From Nautilus pompilius (taxonomy: Eukaryota > Mollusca > Cephalopoda > Nautilida > Nautilidae): a stretch of 64,000 nucleotides of DNA. The DNA is taken from positions 124,001 to 188,000 of the forward strand of contig JACATO010000321.1 in NCBI GenBank assembly GCA_018389105.1, read 5' to 3'. Below are positions 12,440-54,003 of this stretch, piece by piece; positions within the stretch are counted from its first letter, which is position 1; every line of letters begins with the position of its first letter. The position numbers were made by a program, and so were the translations under genes. A model generated the notes under the pieces. It ran no database searches, was not told where the DNA came from, and worked only from the letters and a program-made list of their open reading frames with translations.

Positions 12440-12470
<31 letters not shown>

Positions 12471-12660
12471 ATCTCTCTTTCTCTCTCTCTCTCTCCATCA
12501 TCTCTCTCTCTCTCTCTCTCTCCATCATCTCTCTCTCTCTCTCTCCATCATCTCTCTCTCTCTCTCTCTTCATCATCTCTCTCTCTCTCTCTCTCTCTCC
12601 ATCATCATCTCTCTCTCTTCATCATCATCTCTCTCTCTCTCCCTCCATCATCCCTCTCAT
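12440..12660. repeat. CT microsatellite interrupted by CATCAT
   Basis: This is a run of CT dinucleotides broken at fairly regular spacing by CCATCATCT, giving repeated blocks of CTCTCT plus CATCAT. It is a smaller relative of the giant CT array at 50.7-53.2 kb. Open frames across it are S/L-rich low complexity and are not genes. Confidence 0.95.
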
Positions 12661-15649
12661 TTTTTCCCCATCAATTCGACGTTAATGAAATTAGGGAAAA
12701 ACGACAGGTTACCGTAGCCCATTAAAACTCTTGATTTATCAAGGGGACGAAGTCCATAGCAGTTTTCTAACCTGGTCATACTTTAAAATTAAAAAAACAC
12801 AAAAAAACAAGACCCCCTCACACATAATCTTCAACAGCAAAGCAGGTAAAAGTAACTTGCCTTTTCTGTTTTGGGGCTGAGCTTACAGAATCAATCGCCA
12901 ATGGCACTGCTGCTACTGTTCAAAGTTTAAATTCTCTATACCTTGTCTTGATCATCATATGAACGATATGAAAATTGATTTTTTTTTTTTACGTAGGAAT
13001 TCCGTGATCTCTCAGATTCTCCAACTGTGGCCGAAATCTCTTTACCTGTGAACATATCTGTCTTTAGAGTGCATGCAGGTATGATGGTCTCTGTTATAGA
13101 CCTGTAATATTGGGGTTAGAATTGATAATTGAAAGTGAACTATCTGAATTTTTTTTTAGTAATTAATGAAAGCTGGACATGTTTGGATGATGACAAATTA
13201 AATGTGTTAAGGGGTTTTGATAGAGGGCCTAGTGAAAGGAGATTGTTGGAGTGAGGAAATTCAGTATCTATGATAAACTTTCGAAATGGCTGGAGAACTA
13301 CTTGACTAATGGAGAGATTTACATAGCACTGCACTCACCTGTGCCAACGTGATTAGAGGTGCACCTGAGGCATACCGGATTTGAACTTTTGGCATTTATG
13401 AAGGAATTATTGACAATATTAAAAAGTTTACTGATGATCCAAGGTATATGGAGGGGTGAATAGAGTGGTTAAAATTTCAGAACTGCTTGACAGTCACCAC
13501 AAGTGACTGTATGTCGGTATATCTAAATTCCAAATATAAATGTATGAAGTTTTGTCTGAGGTAACAGGAGCAGAATACAGATTGGATATTATCCCATGAG
13601 AGAGAGAGAGAGGGAGAGAGAGAAAACAACAAAACAATTTTACAATATAAACAGTGAATGGAATTTACAGGTGTAACAAGCAAAGAAGTTTATTAGTTAA
13701 CTCAAAGGTGTTGGTTAGGTATCATCTATAATGTTCTAAGCTTTCATTACATGGACAAGTTTAATAATGATGACTCAATCACTCATGAGGCCCAGTGTAT
13801 AGCTATTGCCAGGTTATGGATAACTTTAAGTCTGAATTAAAATGTTTGATGGGTTTTATTTTCAAAAAGTTATTCATGGTAGCAAATCTCTGGTAAGAGG
13901 AATCACCAGTTCATATACTTAAAGATGGGAGTAGACTACATGTTTGTAAGTTTATCTTAACTATAGGCTAGTGGGCGTAGAAACAGGTGTGCAGGAACAG
14001 ATTATGGTGTCTGGTTTTGTTAACATGCTCTTGACATTTTTTGGATTTACAAGAAACTTGAGTAGAAGACACCTGCCCCTTCACAGATACTAAACTATGC
14101 TATATTATTCTATTGAAATTAGCATTTTGATACTGAGATTGGGTGGGTGGGATCCACCTTCTCAAAAACACTTATTGTCAACAGGTGAGAGAGAAGGGAA
14201 ACAACTTTCTTCTTCTTTTTTTATAAATATTAATTAATAAATAAGCTCTAGGGATAGTTTTGTATTTTGAATACATTAAAATTTGTTTCTTCTTAAATAA
14301 TAATGAAAGAATAATGTGATTTCTTAGGTCTTTATAAAATGTGAACATTTGGCCTTTGTATAATGGGATAAATTTTCAACAATTTATGAGTAACAAAGAA
14401 TGAAATTGCTACTTCCTGAAGTTATTTTTACGGGTAGCATCATAATATAAAGAGGCAGGAAGTGTGAGTGCATTCTTAAAATCAACTACGTAACTACAAA
14501 CTAGTTTTGTATGTTTAAGGTAAATATAGAGCACTCTAAATTTGCATTTATGTGAAGTGCTTAGTCAAGCCAGGTAATTAACATGGGTAATACCAGAGTT
14601 TTAAAATATTTGTTGCCATATAAGCTTAATATCAAGTATAACTCCTAGTAAGCACAGTTCCATGAAACTAGTACTTTCAGATATACACATTCGATGCTCA
14701 TTATTGTCAAAGATTAATTTATAGATATCTAATTTGTTCCTATTATAACTTGGCCTGACATACATTTAAAAAAAAAACTTTTTTCCCCTTTTACTTTCTA
14801 TTTATTACAGGAAATGTTATATGTTATGATGGTAAAATTCTATTTCCTATATTTGTGTGACTATACATTGCCGGATGTAATTGTTGACTTATAACAAAAT
14901 CTTTGTCACATATTTATTGATGTCTGCGCTACACGAGAGTTTATCAGAATGTGACATAGAAAAGGGATACATGTAAAAAAAATATTATATATATTTTCAG
15001 ACTTGTCACAAGACTTTTCAAATGAAATACCTGCTACCTTTATACCTGATGAATTCTTAGATTGTTCAGTCATGGCTGGTTGTGTTGTTAATTTTAATCT
15101 AAATTTTTTTTTTTTTTCCTCGTAAAAATGTACTTTTTGAGATTGTGCACTTGCCCATGTGGTTATATAAGACTGCGCTAGTTAAAATCATCATTTCCAG
15201 AACCAAAGGAAACAGGAAAAGTGTAGTCTCTTTGTGCTCATTAGTAGTAGATAGGGGAAAAAAAAGAAGTTATAGATGTACTCTGACAGAAATGGGCAGG
15301 CCACACTAGTGTTGGAATGGAACTGTACTGAGACAAAGCAATCCACGTCTAGACTGTTTTGATTGAGTTTTTCCTGCTTCAGTCTGCGTGGAAGTGGTGT
15401 TTTTGTTGTTGTTAACTCTCACCCTTTGTGTTTTTCTTTCCCAGTAACACCACTTTGCAGCAGTTAAAGTCATATGGCAACTTAAAATTATAGCCATTTT
15501 GCTGCATTATGATTCTAAATGGTGCCATTTATTGTAGATTCATTGAACTAATTAAGATCCCGTGTTCAAAATTTAGTACCAGCTGAGTACATTTTTGAGC
15601 AGCTTTTGTTCATTAGATCATTATTATATGGATAAGACAGACACAAAGT

Positions 15650-16330
15650 CTACAGCCCACAGCCCGGCATATGCATTGTTGAAGAGATTGTTTCATCCCA
15701 GTTATCTTGCTGCAGCAATGTCTGCTGTATAATGCTGTGCTGGTGAATAAGTGTGGCACCCTTAGCCCATCTCTCAGCCTTGCTAGGACTGAGATCAGAA
15801 TGGTTGATAATGAGCATTGTTACTGTTCTGCAAGCTGCGCATGTGTGCTGGAACATCAGATGTAATCTGTATTGCTATAGAAGAGAAATGGGTGCAGAAT
15901 GTTGTTGATGTACTACTGGGTTGTCAAATTCTGGTTCAGAACATCTTAGTGATTGCAAATATCATGTTAATAGCAGCCTGTATCATGTTGTCTGACACAA
16001 CAGTCTTATCATATGCTCATGTAGATGGTTGTAAATTTGGATTCTACCTCAAGAGATTGATAAATTATGACTCATCTGAAAAAAAAAAAATGAGAACAGC
16101 CCAAGATCTATGAAGTTGAGCATTATGGCCTGATTCTGTTCAGTCAAGATTGTTTTATTGAAGGCCTCCGACGTCTTGATGGTGATTAGATGTACTGGTT
16201 CAGCTTGATTTCATAGTTGGTGATGCACAGTGAGTCAGTATTATGCAGATAGCCATGTGTGTCAATCCAGATGCTGCACTGAAATGCTGATTTGGTGAGG
16301 CCCAGGTCTCTCTCTCTCTCTGGTGTTGCC
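15650..16330. other. unidentified coding-like relic
   Basis: Frames are open on both strands: plus 15817-16113 (98 codons) and minus 15856-15650 (68 codons, ending in a DNWDETISSTMHMPGCGL-like tail). Several further minus-strand segments are separated by stops. The composition is less AT-rich than the flanks, which suggests a decayed mobile or retroposed sequence. I recognise no family and offer no function. Confidence 0.2.
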
Positions 16331-18843
16331 TGTAGCCTTTTGACTAGAAAATAGGTGATTAATAACAGACAGCCAACTCAGCTATAACTGGTTTTTGCCA
16401 GAGCCTCCTTCCAATATACTCAAGGCAGTCTACCTGCTTTACTAGTTGTCCCATTTTGACTGTTTGTGGTAGAACTTTGAAACAACACGGGTTTTCACGG
16501 GCAATTGTTCATACTTTTCAAATGCAAAATTTGGTAGCTTTTCTCAGCAGCAAGCATTCATGCCATACAAATCAAAAATTTGAGTCACTTTCTGCATATC
16601 CAATGGCAAATTTTTTAACTTGTATGAAATGCTATTAACATGAGACTTAAAATATACTATCTTACCAGCAGTATATAATATATCTTAAGAAGATTTTCAG
16701 ATCTGTAAGGTGTGTGTGTTTTATTAATACTAAATTATTAGTTCGCAAAACCAAATTACCTTAATACCTTGTATAAACTTGTCAGTTTGCCTTTCTTTCT
16801 CCAATTCTGTTTTTGGAAATAAATGTTTTAATTTACATGCTTTTATTTCTTTTTAGCGATTACTTAGAGGCAGATAAAGTTTGCATGGTTTTAGAATATA
16901 TTAGTTATCACATCGTGAAATGCATATAAGAAATAATCAAATATTATACTTTGTAAATTCACCATCTTGTTTTTGGAGGTTTTCTGTTTTTGTTTTTTTA
17001 ATGAGTAAAAATAGTGGCTTATTGGAACACCATTTTGTACAAATGAAGCATAACATTGTTTGTGGTCTTCTTGACAGGAGAGTTCTGACATCCATAAATG
17101 GTTGGAAAAAATTAGTTTTATTGCTGAAATTCCCTTAAATTTAATGTTATAGGGGAGTTATATTACAGATATCAATTCAATGGATTTCATTTCTTTTTGT
17201 AAACTTTGATCTTGCAGTGAAAAAGTAGCCAGTTTAAAAATAAAATGCCAAACAAATAAAAAAAGAGCTATTGATGTTTTTGTAATGCGTATTCCCTAAG
17301 AGAACTTTGCAAACAGACAAATATGGCACGCGTATTTATGCACACATTTTAAACGTGTTTGGAAACTGTTTACATAAATATATTTACATTGTAGCCTTTG
17401 AAGTTATTCTAAGTTACATGGTGGCCACTTGATCATTAAAAAGAAAATTCTTTTTTATATATTAAATTTATTGCTAACTATATGATTTGTGAACTTGCTG
17501 CACTGCTGTTTAAAATTTTTGTATACATTGTATTTATTAGTACATAATACTAATGCAATGAAGCCCAACAACACTATTTTGACAAATAATGTTTATCTAT
17601 AAAGCTGTTGCACATTGCTTTGAGAAAGGAAATGGCTTATCTAATCTACCAACAACAACAACAACACGTCACTGGGAGGAAATGGGTGACTTAGACAAGT
17701 GCAGAAAATGATAGTCACTGCAGAATGCAAGTGATCAAGGAAAACTCCTACTCATAGGATGGGAGGTTTATATTGTTATCTGGTGCTTCTGCACTTATTC
17801 ACTTGCTGGGAACAAATCACTTGTCAGAGATTAAACATCACAGACAGAAAGCTAAATATACTCCAAAGTACTTTCCATATCAATCAACCAATCCCCCTTT
17901 AACACTTTATTCAGAATAGATGTGGGAACAAACGAGTATCACATAAATTTAAAGGTGTGTATATACAAACGTATACATGTATTTAATACTCTTAAAAATA
18001 GTTCTTTAAGATGACGTTTTTCCAGACTTAAAACTGTGCAGCTAGAGAAGGAAATTGTAGATTAATGATTAATCTGAAGAAACCTAGTCGTGGCGGCGAC
18101 ATTGGTAACTAAGAAATGAAAATTTAACAAAACCAAGTTGTTTTGTTTATTATGGATAGTTACATAATGCTTATGTTTTTACCTTTTTTTTTCCTTTGTT
18201 GCTAAACTCTTAATCCTGTGAGTTGATAATGTATTCTGAAGTGCAAAATGCTTTGAGGTGTTTTTTCATCTTAACCTAGTTTCCAGACAGAAGAGCTCAC
18301 CTTGATCACGCCTTAACTGTTTTTAGTTATAAAGTGAAATTTAAGTAATTACATCGTCAAAAAATTCAGTTATCCTTCACTATTGATTGTGATTGGTTGA
18401 GAATCTTGTCAGTCACTTTTCTACAGCTCAAAGTTTGCTATTTGGACATTAAATAAATGCTCTTGGTTTTGTTTTCTACATCAAACTGCGTTTCTGGCAT
18501 TCCATCTTTAAAATCCAGCAAATCACATTACAAAATGGCACCAACCTCCTCCTAGCAACGATAGCCAATTTTTCTGAGGTACATAACACCATTGTTCTCA
18601 GAAGCTTGTTTTTTTAATGCCCACAGGGGCAGTACAAAAAATAGGACTATAATTCTTATGGGGAAAGACTTTCATAACAACCAAAAATGTATCACCTGCA
18701 ACTTTATATTTAGTTGTTTTTGATTCCTTAAAAAATAAATTCTGCATTGCTCCCTTCCCTCCACCGATCCATGGTTGGCACAGCCTGCCCTATTATCCTT
18801 CTATATGTGGTTTCAGTTACTGCTGATTGGTGAACATGACACT

Positions 18844-18880
18844 GGGTGAGAGCTAAACATGCCAAAATAAGCTCTCACCC
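18844..18880. repeat. perfect 11-bp inverted repeat (hairpin)
   Basis: GGGTGAGAGCT at 18844-18854 pairs with AGCTCTCACCC at 18870-18880 around a 15-base loop. CTG and CAG-like bases just outside extend the stem imperfectly. It is isolated in intergenic DNA, with no link to a neighbouring gene. Confidence 0.6.
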
Positions 18881-20664
18881 ATGCCAGTCTGTGGCCATCA
18901 AGACCAGCAACAATAACGGTTTTACGTTGATTAAATTTTTATTCAGACAATGGTAACGTGTGTGTGTGTGAGAGGGCATATACTAGGGGTGTTCACATGA
19001 AACCTGGTTGAAATAGCATCACTGTTATGATATCCAGCTGGGTTTCGTTTGAATGTTCCCAGTGTGTATATCTTTCACACAATTTGGTAAATTTGCAAGT
19101 AATTAAGGAATTTTTAACCAGTTTTATAAATACAGGTGAATAGATTAACCCTTTGATGCTCCAACACTTGATGATGATTAAGTGGCTTTAATAAAAAAAG
19201 GTTTACCTATAAGAAAGTTAAACAGACTACTTTTGATGTTTGCTTTGCCATTTTAACTAGTTAGGTTTTACCGATTTGAAAATGTACTTGAGACCAGAAA
19301 TATCTAACCTTTCTTGAAAGTTTTGCTATTGTTGTTTTGTCTTTAAATTATAAATACATAGATCAAAAAGGTACATCTGGGTAATTTTCTACATCTTATG
19401 CTGCCCAATTTTCTGAGTGATTTTAAGAATGGAAAGATATGGATTTTCTCTCCATCACCACATTACTAGTATCTGAAACTAATGAATCTGTTTGAAAGAG
19501 CTTTCCTCTTTGCCAGCATTATGGTTTAGTTCTGAGGATTACTGTATGTTGGAGCTAAGTTGGCTTTAAACCTATGATAGGTTGGTTGCCAGGCAGGTAC
19601 TTTAGTGCTTCAATTGGCAAAAGCATTGGACAAATTACAGCATTCAAATTTTAAATGTGCAACAATGCTCTCCTATCATTACACAGCTTTTGGGGGTTTC
19701 TGATGTGAAGTGCATATTTGAATAGAGAATCTTCAGTTTAATGTACAGTTAATAGACTGTACATGTCACTGCAATTGGGTTGGTCTTATTGTGATGAATG
19801 TCCAACAGTTGATCAAATGGTGTTTTAAAAATTTTCTTGCATCTCTCTTGCTTGCATAGCTTTCAAAGAATTTCAGGAAATTTAATGGAATTTTCTTGCT
19901 GTGCTAACTCTGGGACATTGGATAAAAGGCAGTCCAAGGCACTTTGTTTGCCATCAGTGTCTAGAGAACTTCACAATGATGCCACGGTGGCAATTAGGAT
20001 TACCTGCGAAGGAAAATCACAAGCCGTCTCGGCTACATGCACAGCTGATGTTACTCTGTATCTCAGCATTGTTGCCACTTTGAAGACATTTTCATCTTAC
20101 ATGTGATGATTTCATAAGCAAAACTTTGTGAACTCACAGATTTCCTGTGCTAATGTGCATGCTAAAAAACAAAGACTGAAATTATTAGTGTTTTAAGTGG
20201 AGGAAAATTAAGACCATCTAGTTTGTGCAGAAAAATTCTGAATATCAGGGAAAAAAATTACAAGGTACTATTGTCCTTATAAAGATATCTCTCTGATATA
20301 GTTTGTTTAATAAACATCTACTTTGTTGTTGTTTGTTTTTTGAAGTTCTATGGTGGTCTACCAAGTCCTTTCTGAAAGGACAAAACTCTAACATCCAACT
20401 ACTTTCACCTCTTCCACATTGAAGACTTAAATTGCCAACCTCTAGCAAAGATTTTAAAAATTTGTAATCAAAATCTTTAATTTTTCTTTGAAACCCTAAA
20501 TATTTTGTTTGCCTCAACCAAAATAAGAGCATTTAATAGGAAGTAATTGCTTATTGATCAGTGTTACCCTTTCTCACCAATACTTAATCAGCCTGCCTTA
20601 CCAATTTATTAGTGTTTATGTGACAGTTAGAAACAAAAGGTGTTCATCATATTATTCTGTTCTA

Positions 20665-21955
20665 CGAGGTCTGTCGAAAAAGTATCTGACTTTATTTTTT
20701 CCTGTGGGAAGTAATGACGTTAGGGAGGCAAAAGTGTGCATAGTGGAGCCACATGCCTTCATGCGCATGCTTGGTTTTTGGCGGGCTTGTTGGATGTGTC
20801 AGTCGCTGTCAGGCAACCAGTGTGTGAGGCGCTCTACTACTTACTCGTTGCATTTTCATTTCTCCCGTGATGACGGAACATGTGGAGCAATGATCTTGCA
20901 TCAAGTTTTGCCAAAAGCTTGGAGATACCAAAGTGGAAGCAATTCACAAAATTCAAAAGACTTTTGGTGACAATGCCATGGGTGTTATCCAAATAAAAGA
21001 ATGGTACAACAGGTTCAAAGATGGCCGCACATCGGTTGAGAGTGACCGGCGTTCCGGGAGGCCGTCAACAAGCCGCAATGCAGTTGTTATCGAGAAAGTG
21101 GGACCTTGATAATGGAGGATCGTTGTTTGATGGTGCGGGAAATTGGTGACGGGGTTGGGATCAGTAAAGATTCTGTACGTACAATTTTAAAGGAGAATTT
21201 GGGTTTGCACTGTACCCAAGCTGCTTTCTCTGGAACAACAACAACTTAGTATTGAGGTTGCGCAGGACCTGCTGGATACTGCCAACAGGGATCCTGAGTT
21301 CCAGAATACCGTGATAACTGGAGATGAGATGTGGGTGTACGGGTACAACCTGGAAACCAAAGGTCAGTCATCACAGGGGAAACACCCAACGTCGCCAAGG
21401 CCCAAGAAAGCACATCAGATCTGGAGCAAAATCAAGATGATGCTGTTTTCTTCGACTACCGAGGCGCTGTGCATCACAAATACGCACCAGAAGGACAAAC
21501 AGTTACAAAGGAGTACTATCAGGAAGTCCTCCGACGTCTTCGTGATGCAGTTCGGCGCAAGAGACTGGATCTGTGGGCCTCGCAAAACTGGCAGCTGCAT
21601 TATGACAACGCCCCGGCTCATTCGTCGTAGCTGATCCAAGGTTTCTTGGCAAAGAAAGGCATTTCACTCATTTGCCAGGCTCCCTACTCTCCAGACATGG
21701 ATCCTTTTGACTTCTGGTTGTTCCCAAAAATGAAAAGGCTCCTGGTTTGACCCGAGAGGACATCATGCGGAATGCAACGGCAGAGCTGAGAGCCATTCTG
21801 GAAGCATTCCAGACATGCTTCGAACAGTGAAAGGATCGCTGGGCTAAGTGTGTGGAGGCACAAGGGGCCTACTTTGAAGATTAGCTATTGAACCCTACCA
21901 AGTATGCAATTTTTTTTTCCCAGCCTAAGGTCGGATACTTTTTCAACAGACCACA
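20665..21955 (+). mobile_element. mariner transposon copy 1 (defective)
   Basis: This is a 1291-base element flanked by TA at both ends (20663-20664 and 21956-21957). The left end is CGAGGTCTGTCGAAAAAGTA; the right end on the other strand begins TGTGGTCTGTTGAAAAAGTA, so the outermost bases of the right repeat have mutated. It contains one mariner transposase pseudogene. A sister copy in the opposite orientation lies at 34097-35374. Confidence 0.93.
20870..21884 (+). pseudogene. mariner transposase pseudogene, copy 1
   Basis: The start is ATG at 20870 (MTEHVEQ then a stop). The N-terminal domain is recognisable from IQIKEWYNRFKDGRTSVESD and RRSGRPSTSRN. The catalytic core shows TGDEMWVYGYN (first D), HYDNAPAHSS (second D) and YSPDM followed by DFWLFPKMK (third D of a mariner DD34D triad). 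The frame is broken after EKVGP, again at KIKMML/VFFD, and by a TAG after NAPAHSS. SPDMDPF in place of the usual SPDMAP is a further change. Confidence 0.9.
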
Positions 21956-24057
21956 TATACTCATTTTATTGGTCAGTCCACATGCACCTGCTATTTTGTA
22001 TTAGCATGAGGATACTTACTGACCCCCCTTTACATTTTAAACTTCTAAAACAACCTTTTTTGGCAATCACTTTAATTTAATTTATTTTTGGTGTTTTAAA
22101 TTTGTTCACAGTTGCATAAGGTAATATAAATTCTATGAAATGAGTTGCTTTCACTGGTTCTCCACCTCCCATATAATCTGCAACAAGCGCAGCTCAAGAG
22201 ATTAGAAGTTGGGAGGGACAAGCAAAAGCCATGGCAGTTGAAACAAATGACCAATATGAACATTTCTGATGCATGTGGTTGGTCCCCAGAGTTATATCAG
22301 GGGGGGGTTAATCCTTAAGACGCTGTTCGATTTGACATTGATAGCCAACTGATGCTGGAAGCAGACATACCACCATGGCTTCAAAAATAAGCTTCCCTCT
22401 GTTGCGATAAGTGGGAATACCATCACATCTTTGAAAGCCCCTGCAACTTCTCTGATCACATTCCTAATTTCGTTTTTTTTTTGGGGTGAATAATTGAAAC
22501 TTTCAAACTCCAAAAATGTAGTTAAACACCAAAAGAGTTAAAGCTAGAATAGTGTAAAATTAGAAGTGAGGTAAACACCTGAGTACCTGAACAGAGGGGA
22601 GGAAAAACACCACCACCACCATTAAATGGTAATCGGTCCAGCTGCTGCTATTTAAATGTTTTTGTGACATGTTAAATATAATCTTTAAAATTTACACTTA
22701 ACTAGATGTATTTCTCAATATTTTTGTTTCTTAGATTCCATGCTAGGTTTTTTCTTTTTATTACATACTTTACCCCTCTAAAACCAGTTTGGTTATTCAC
22801 AGGGAAGGGGTTTAGATAGAAAAACTGAGGTGTTGCATTAATTGTTGATGCACATATTCTAGTGCTTCAGTCACAAGGTTACAGCAGTAATCAAAAACCT
22901 GGTGAGCGACATTAGATGTTCTAAAGAACAAACCTGATAGCCAATGTAATCTACGGTGTCTAAACCCCTTTTTCTGAAATTTAAGATAGGTTGGAAACAG
23001 TCATTCGAACAACCCGTATTGGGTATAGTTCTTAAATTTCTATTGACAGTGACTTTTCAACCATTGACTTCATTATTAGGTTAATAGGTTACTGCATATT
23101 GTCTGCTTAGCTATCTGTTAGCAGGTAGATGACCTTCAGGTTAAAACTGAAAACAATTACTGAGCAATAGAAATATGGTACCTATAAAATTTCATGCATG
23201 CTAATTTAGGGGGAGAAGGAAAAATAATTTATTGATTTACCTGTTGTCACATGCAAATTATCTGTGATCAGCACTATAGTAACCTCCACCCATTTTTCAT
23301 TTTAGCAAGGTTTAACTCCTCTTTGTACTTTTGTTTTTGAAAACCCTTACTACAACATTATTTCGTGCTTAAAGTAAAATTGTAGAAAACGGAGCCAAAG
23401 GATAACTTGAAAATGGCTGTCAGTCTGTATTGCTGGAAACAATCTCCATGAAAAATTGCTCACTTTTCATTGTTTACTCTTGGACATTTCAGATGTTACA
23501 GGCTTTACCTGTTCTTTGGGTGATGAAAGCAGTTTTGATTAAATTGATTAAAATCACCTCAAGACATAAGCAATGATAAAAGCAGTCGATGAAGGAATGT
23601 CTCACAATGGCTTTGCAGGATCTGTCGTGAACAAAGTTGTAAACACCATGCTTGTAGTGAAAACTCAATGTGAGATTGGCTTCATTTGTCACGCCCCCAG
23701 CTGTGCGCAGAGCCAAATGAGTTAATCAGATCACAGGTTTGAAAGATCTTTGAGCTGGGCTAGATTGAGTGCAGCATCCAACAGTGCTTTTTAGCTATAC
23801 ACATAAGTGGGATTCTGGTTGTGGTACAATGACCCAAACATTTTTGTTGTAATTGATCAGAAACTACAGTAGCCAACAGTTTGTAGGAAAATCTAGCAAA
23901 AATTTCATAGTTTACTACTGAGAAAACTCTCTCTCTAATACTTGTCACACTAAATTCTTAATGTTATATTCTTTGCAACAGCTCAGCAGTAAAGGGGCTA
24001 CAAGAGAAAACAGTACCTATTAGAGAGAGAAAAGAAAAACAAAACTTAAATCCTTGG

Positions 24058-24063
24058 TTTATT
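24058..24063 (-). terminator. candidate XRCC3 polyadenylation signal
   Basis: AATAAA on the minus strand lies 115 bases downstream of the XRCC3 stop codon, a plausible 3' UTR length. Further AT-rich sequence follows. No transcript end can be proven from sequence alone. Confidence 0.4.
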
Positions 24064-24177
24064 TACAATAATAAAATTCTAATTTTTCTTTTGTTTTGTT
24101 TACAATCAGTTTACCTCATCCATTGCTAGTTGACTTCCAATTTTAGCAATCGATGATGGGTCAAAGTTACAAAGAGT

Positions 24178-53248
<29,071 letters not shown>

Positions 53249-53256
<8 letters not shown>

Positions 53257-53266
53257 TTCTCGCCAT
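53249..53266 (-). other. XRCC3 upstream ORF 2 (5 codons, overlaps the XRCC3 start)
   Basis: ATGGCGAGAAATGGATGA encodes five codons and a stop. Its ATG shares a base with the uORF 1 stop, and its TGA lies inside the XRCC3 ATGGATGAC start. Such overlap usually lowers initiation at the main start or permits reinitiation. Confidence 0.45.
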
Positions 53267-53373
53267 TATTTCTTTTTGCGCGTGAAGGAGAGGAAAGCAT
53301 CGACGGCCCCGCTCTTCGTATTACGGAGGGGTGGGAGGTCTGTTCTTGATCGGAGTTTCACAGTTGCCGCCAT
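53266..53373 (-). other. XRCC3 upstream ORF 1 (35 codons)
   Basis: The ATG at 53373 is in a good context (GCG follows ATG) and opens MAATVKLRSRTDLPPLRN..., ending TRKKK with TAA at 53268-53266. The stop overlaps the start of a second uORF (TAATG). It is out of frame with XRCC3, and whether it is transcribed depends on the unknown start site. Confidence 0.4.
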
Positions 53374-53817
53374 CGAAGGAGAAGCCAGTAATTCCCGCTT
53401 TGCCTTTTATTAGATCTATGAGAGAAATAAATCAAGAATACTTTGAAAATTCGTATTTTATAAAATAAAATAAATAAATAATTTAAACAAATTTTAAAAA
53501 TACAGAATATAAAATTTTGCGATAGGGGGGAAGTATTTGTATGATATTTCTATTACAAGTTAATGATTTCTCCATTAAATGATATTTAACTCGAAAACAT
53601 TCAGGCGAATTGTTTAAATATCAGTGTTGATTTGTAGTTTTTTGTGAATGTAAATACTCTTGTAGTAAATTTAAATAACATAAAATTTATGCAGATTATC
53701 ATATTTATTTATTTTTTTTTATAGTTTCAGATTTATTTTGATTTACCAGAGCTCATATGTAATAGTCTGAGTAAAGGACTGTGTGTGAATGGTCCTAATA
53801 TTTGTCGCATAATCAAG

Positions 53818-53841
53818 ATGGCTGACGTGGACATGGCATAA
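53818..53841 (+). other. RAB3GAP2 upstream ORF (7 codons)
   Basis: ATG in a strong context (AAGATGG) begins MADVDMA and stops at TAA (53839-53841), 53 bases before the RAB3GAP2 start. The same bases form the YY1-like motif, so the ATG may instead belong to a promoter element. Confidence 0.35.
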
Positions 53842-53848
53842 CTCTATC

Positions 53849-53890
53849 ATGTTGCCGACTGTAGTTTTGCTCGTATGTTTCGCGTTTTGA
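53849..53890 (+). other. RAB3GAP2 upstream ORF (13 codons, TGATG-linked to the next)
   Basis: ATG TTG CCG opens 13 codons ending TGA at 53888-53890. The A of the stop starts another ATG (53890-53892) whose six-codon frame, ATG GGA TGT CTT GCC AAC TAA, runs to 53910 and overlaps the RAB3GAP2 start at 53895. Confidence 0.4.
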
Positions 53891-53894
53891 TGGG

Positions 53895-54003
53895 ATGTCT
53901 TGCCAACTAACGGTTCTTTCTCAGTTTCACGATATATCTTCCGTGAGAAGGTTCTTGTTTCCATCTTTAAAAGATGCCACGCCGGAACCCAGAGCCAATG
54001 ATG
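53895..54003 (+). CDS. RAB3GAP2: RAB3GAP2 coding exon 1
   Basis: There are 36 codons plus one base, from ATG at 53895 to GATG followed by GTCAGT. The donor has C at +3, a tolerated but weaker form. [16 protein letters not shown] matches the conserved N-terminal helix. The base G joins AT of exon 2 to make aspartate. Confidence 0.88.

Larger units (their letters stand above)
12661..24057. other. intergenic region between MARK and XRCC3
   Basis: About 11.4 kb separates the MARK 5' region from the XRCC3 3' end. I find no supported gene. It contains a mariner copy (20665-21955), a small hairpin at 18844-18880, a GA run at about 13598-13623, and AT-rich sequence. Around 15.65-16.3 kb there are moderately open frames on both strands, described separately. 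Confidence 0.6.
53257..53894. promoter_or_regulatory. bidirectional promoter between XRCC3 and RAB3GAP2
   Basis: The two divergent start codons are separated by 638 bases. The XRCC3 side (53.26-53.40 kb) is moderately GC-rich with CpGs; the centre (53.44-53.75 kb) is very AT-rich. The RAB3GAP2 side has CAAGATGGCTGACGTGG at 53814-53830, which combines a YY1-like AAGATGGC with a TGACGT half-site. Transcription start sites cannot be fixed from sequence. No other gene lies between, so a shared promoter is the simplest reading. Confidence 0.65.

Noticed and set aside
16858..16926. Plus-strand segment after a TTTTTAG acceptor-like site reading DYLEADKVCMVLEYIS, reminiscent of a kinase hinge
   Set aside because: No donor, no neighbouring exons and an immediate stop; probably coincidence.
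19837..20106. Possible RING/B-box-like remnant (HFVCHQCLENF and nearby cysteines)
   Set aside because: The cysteine spacing never forms a recognisable RING pattern in one frame. Too weak to report as a feature.
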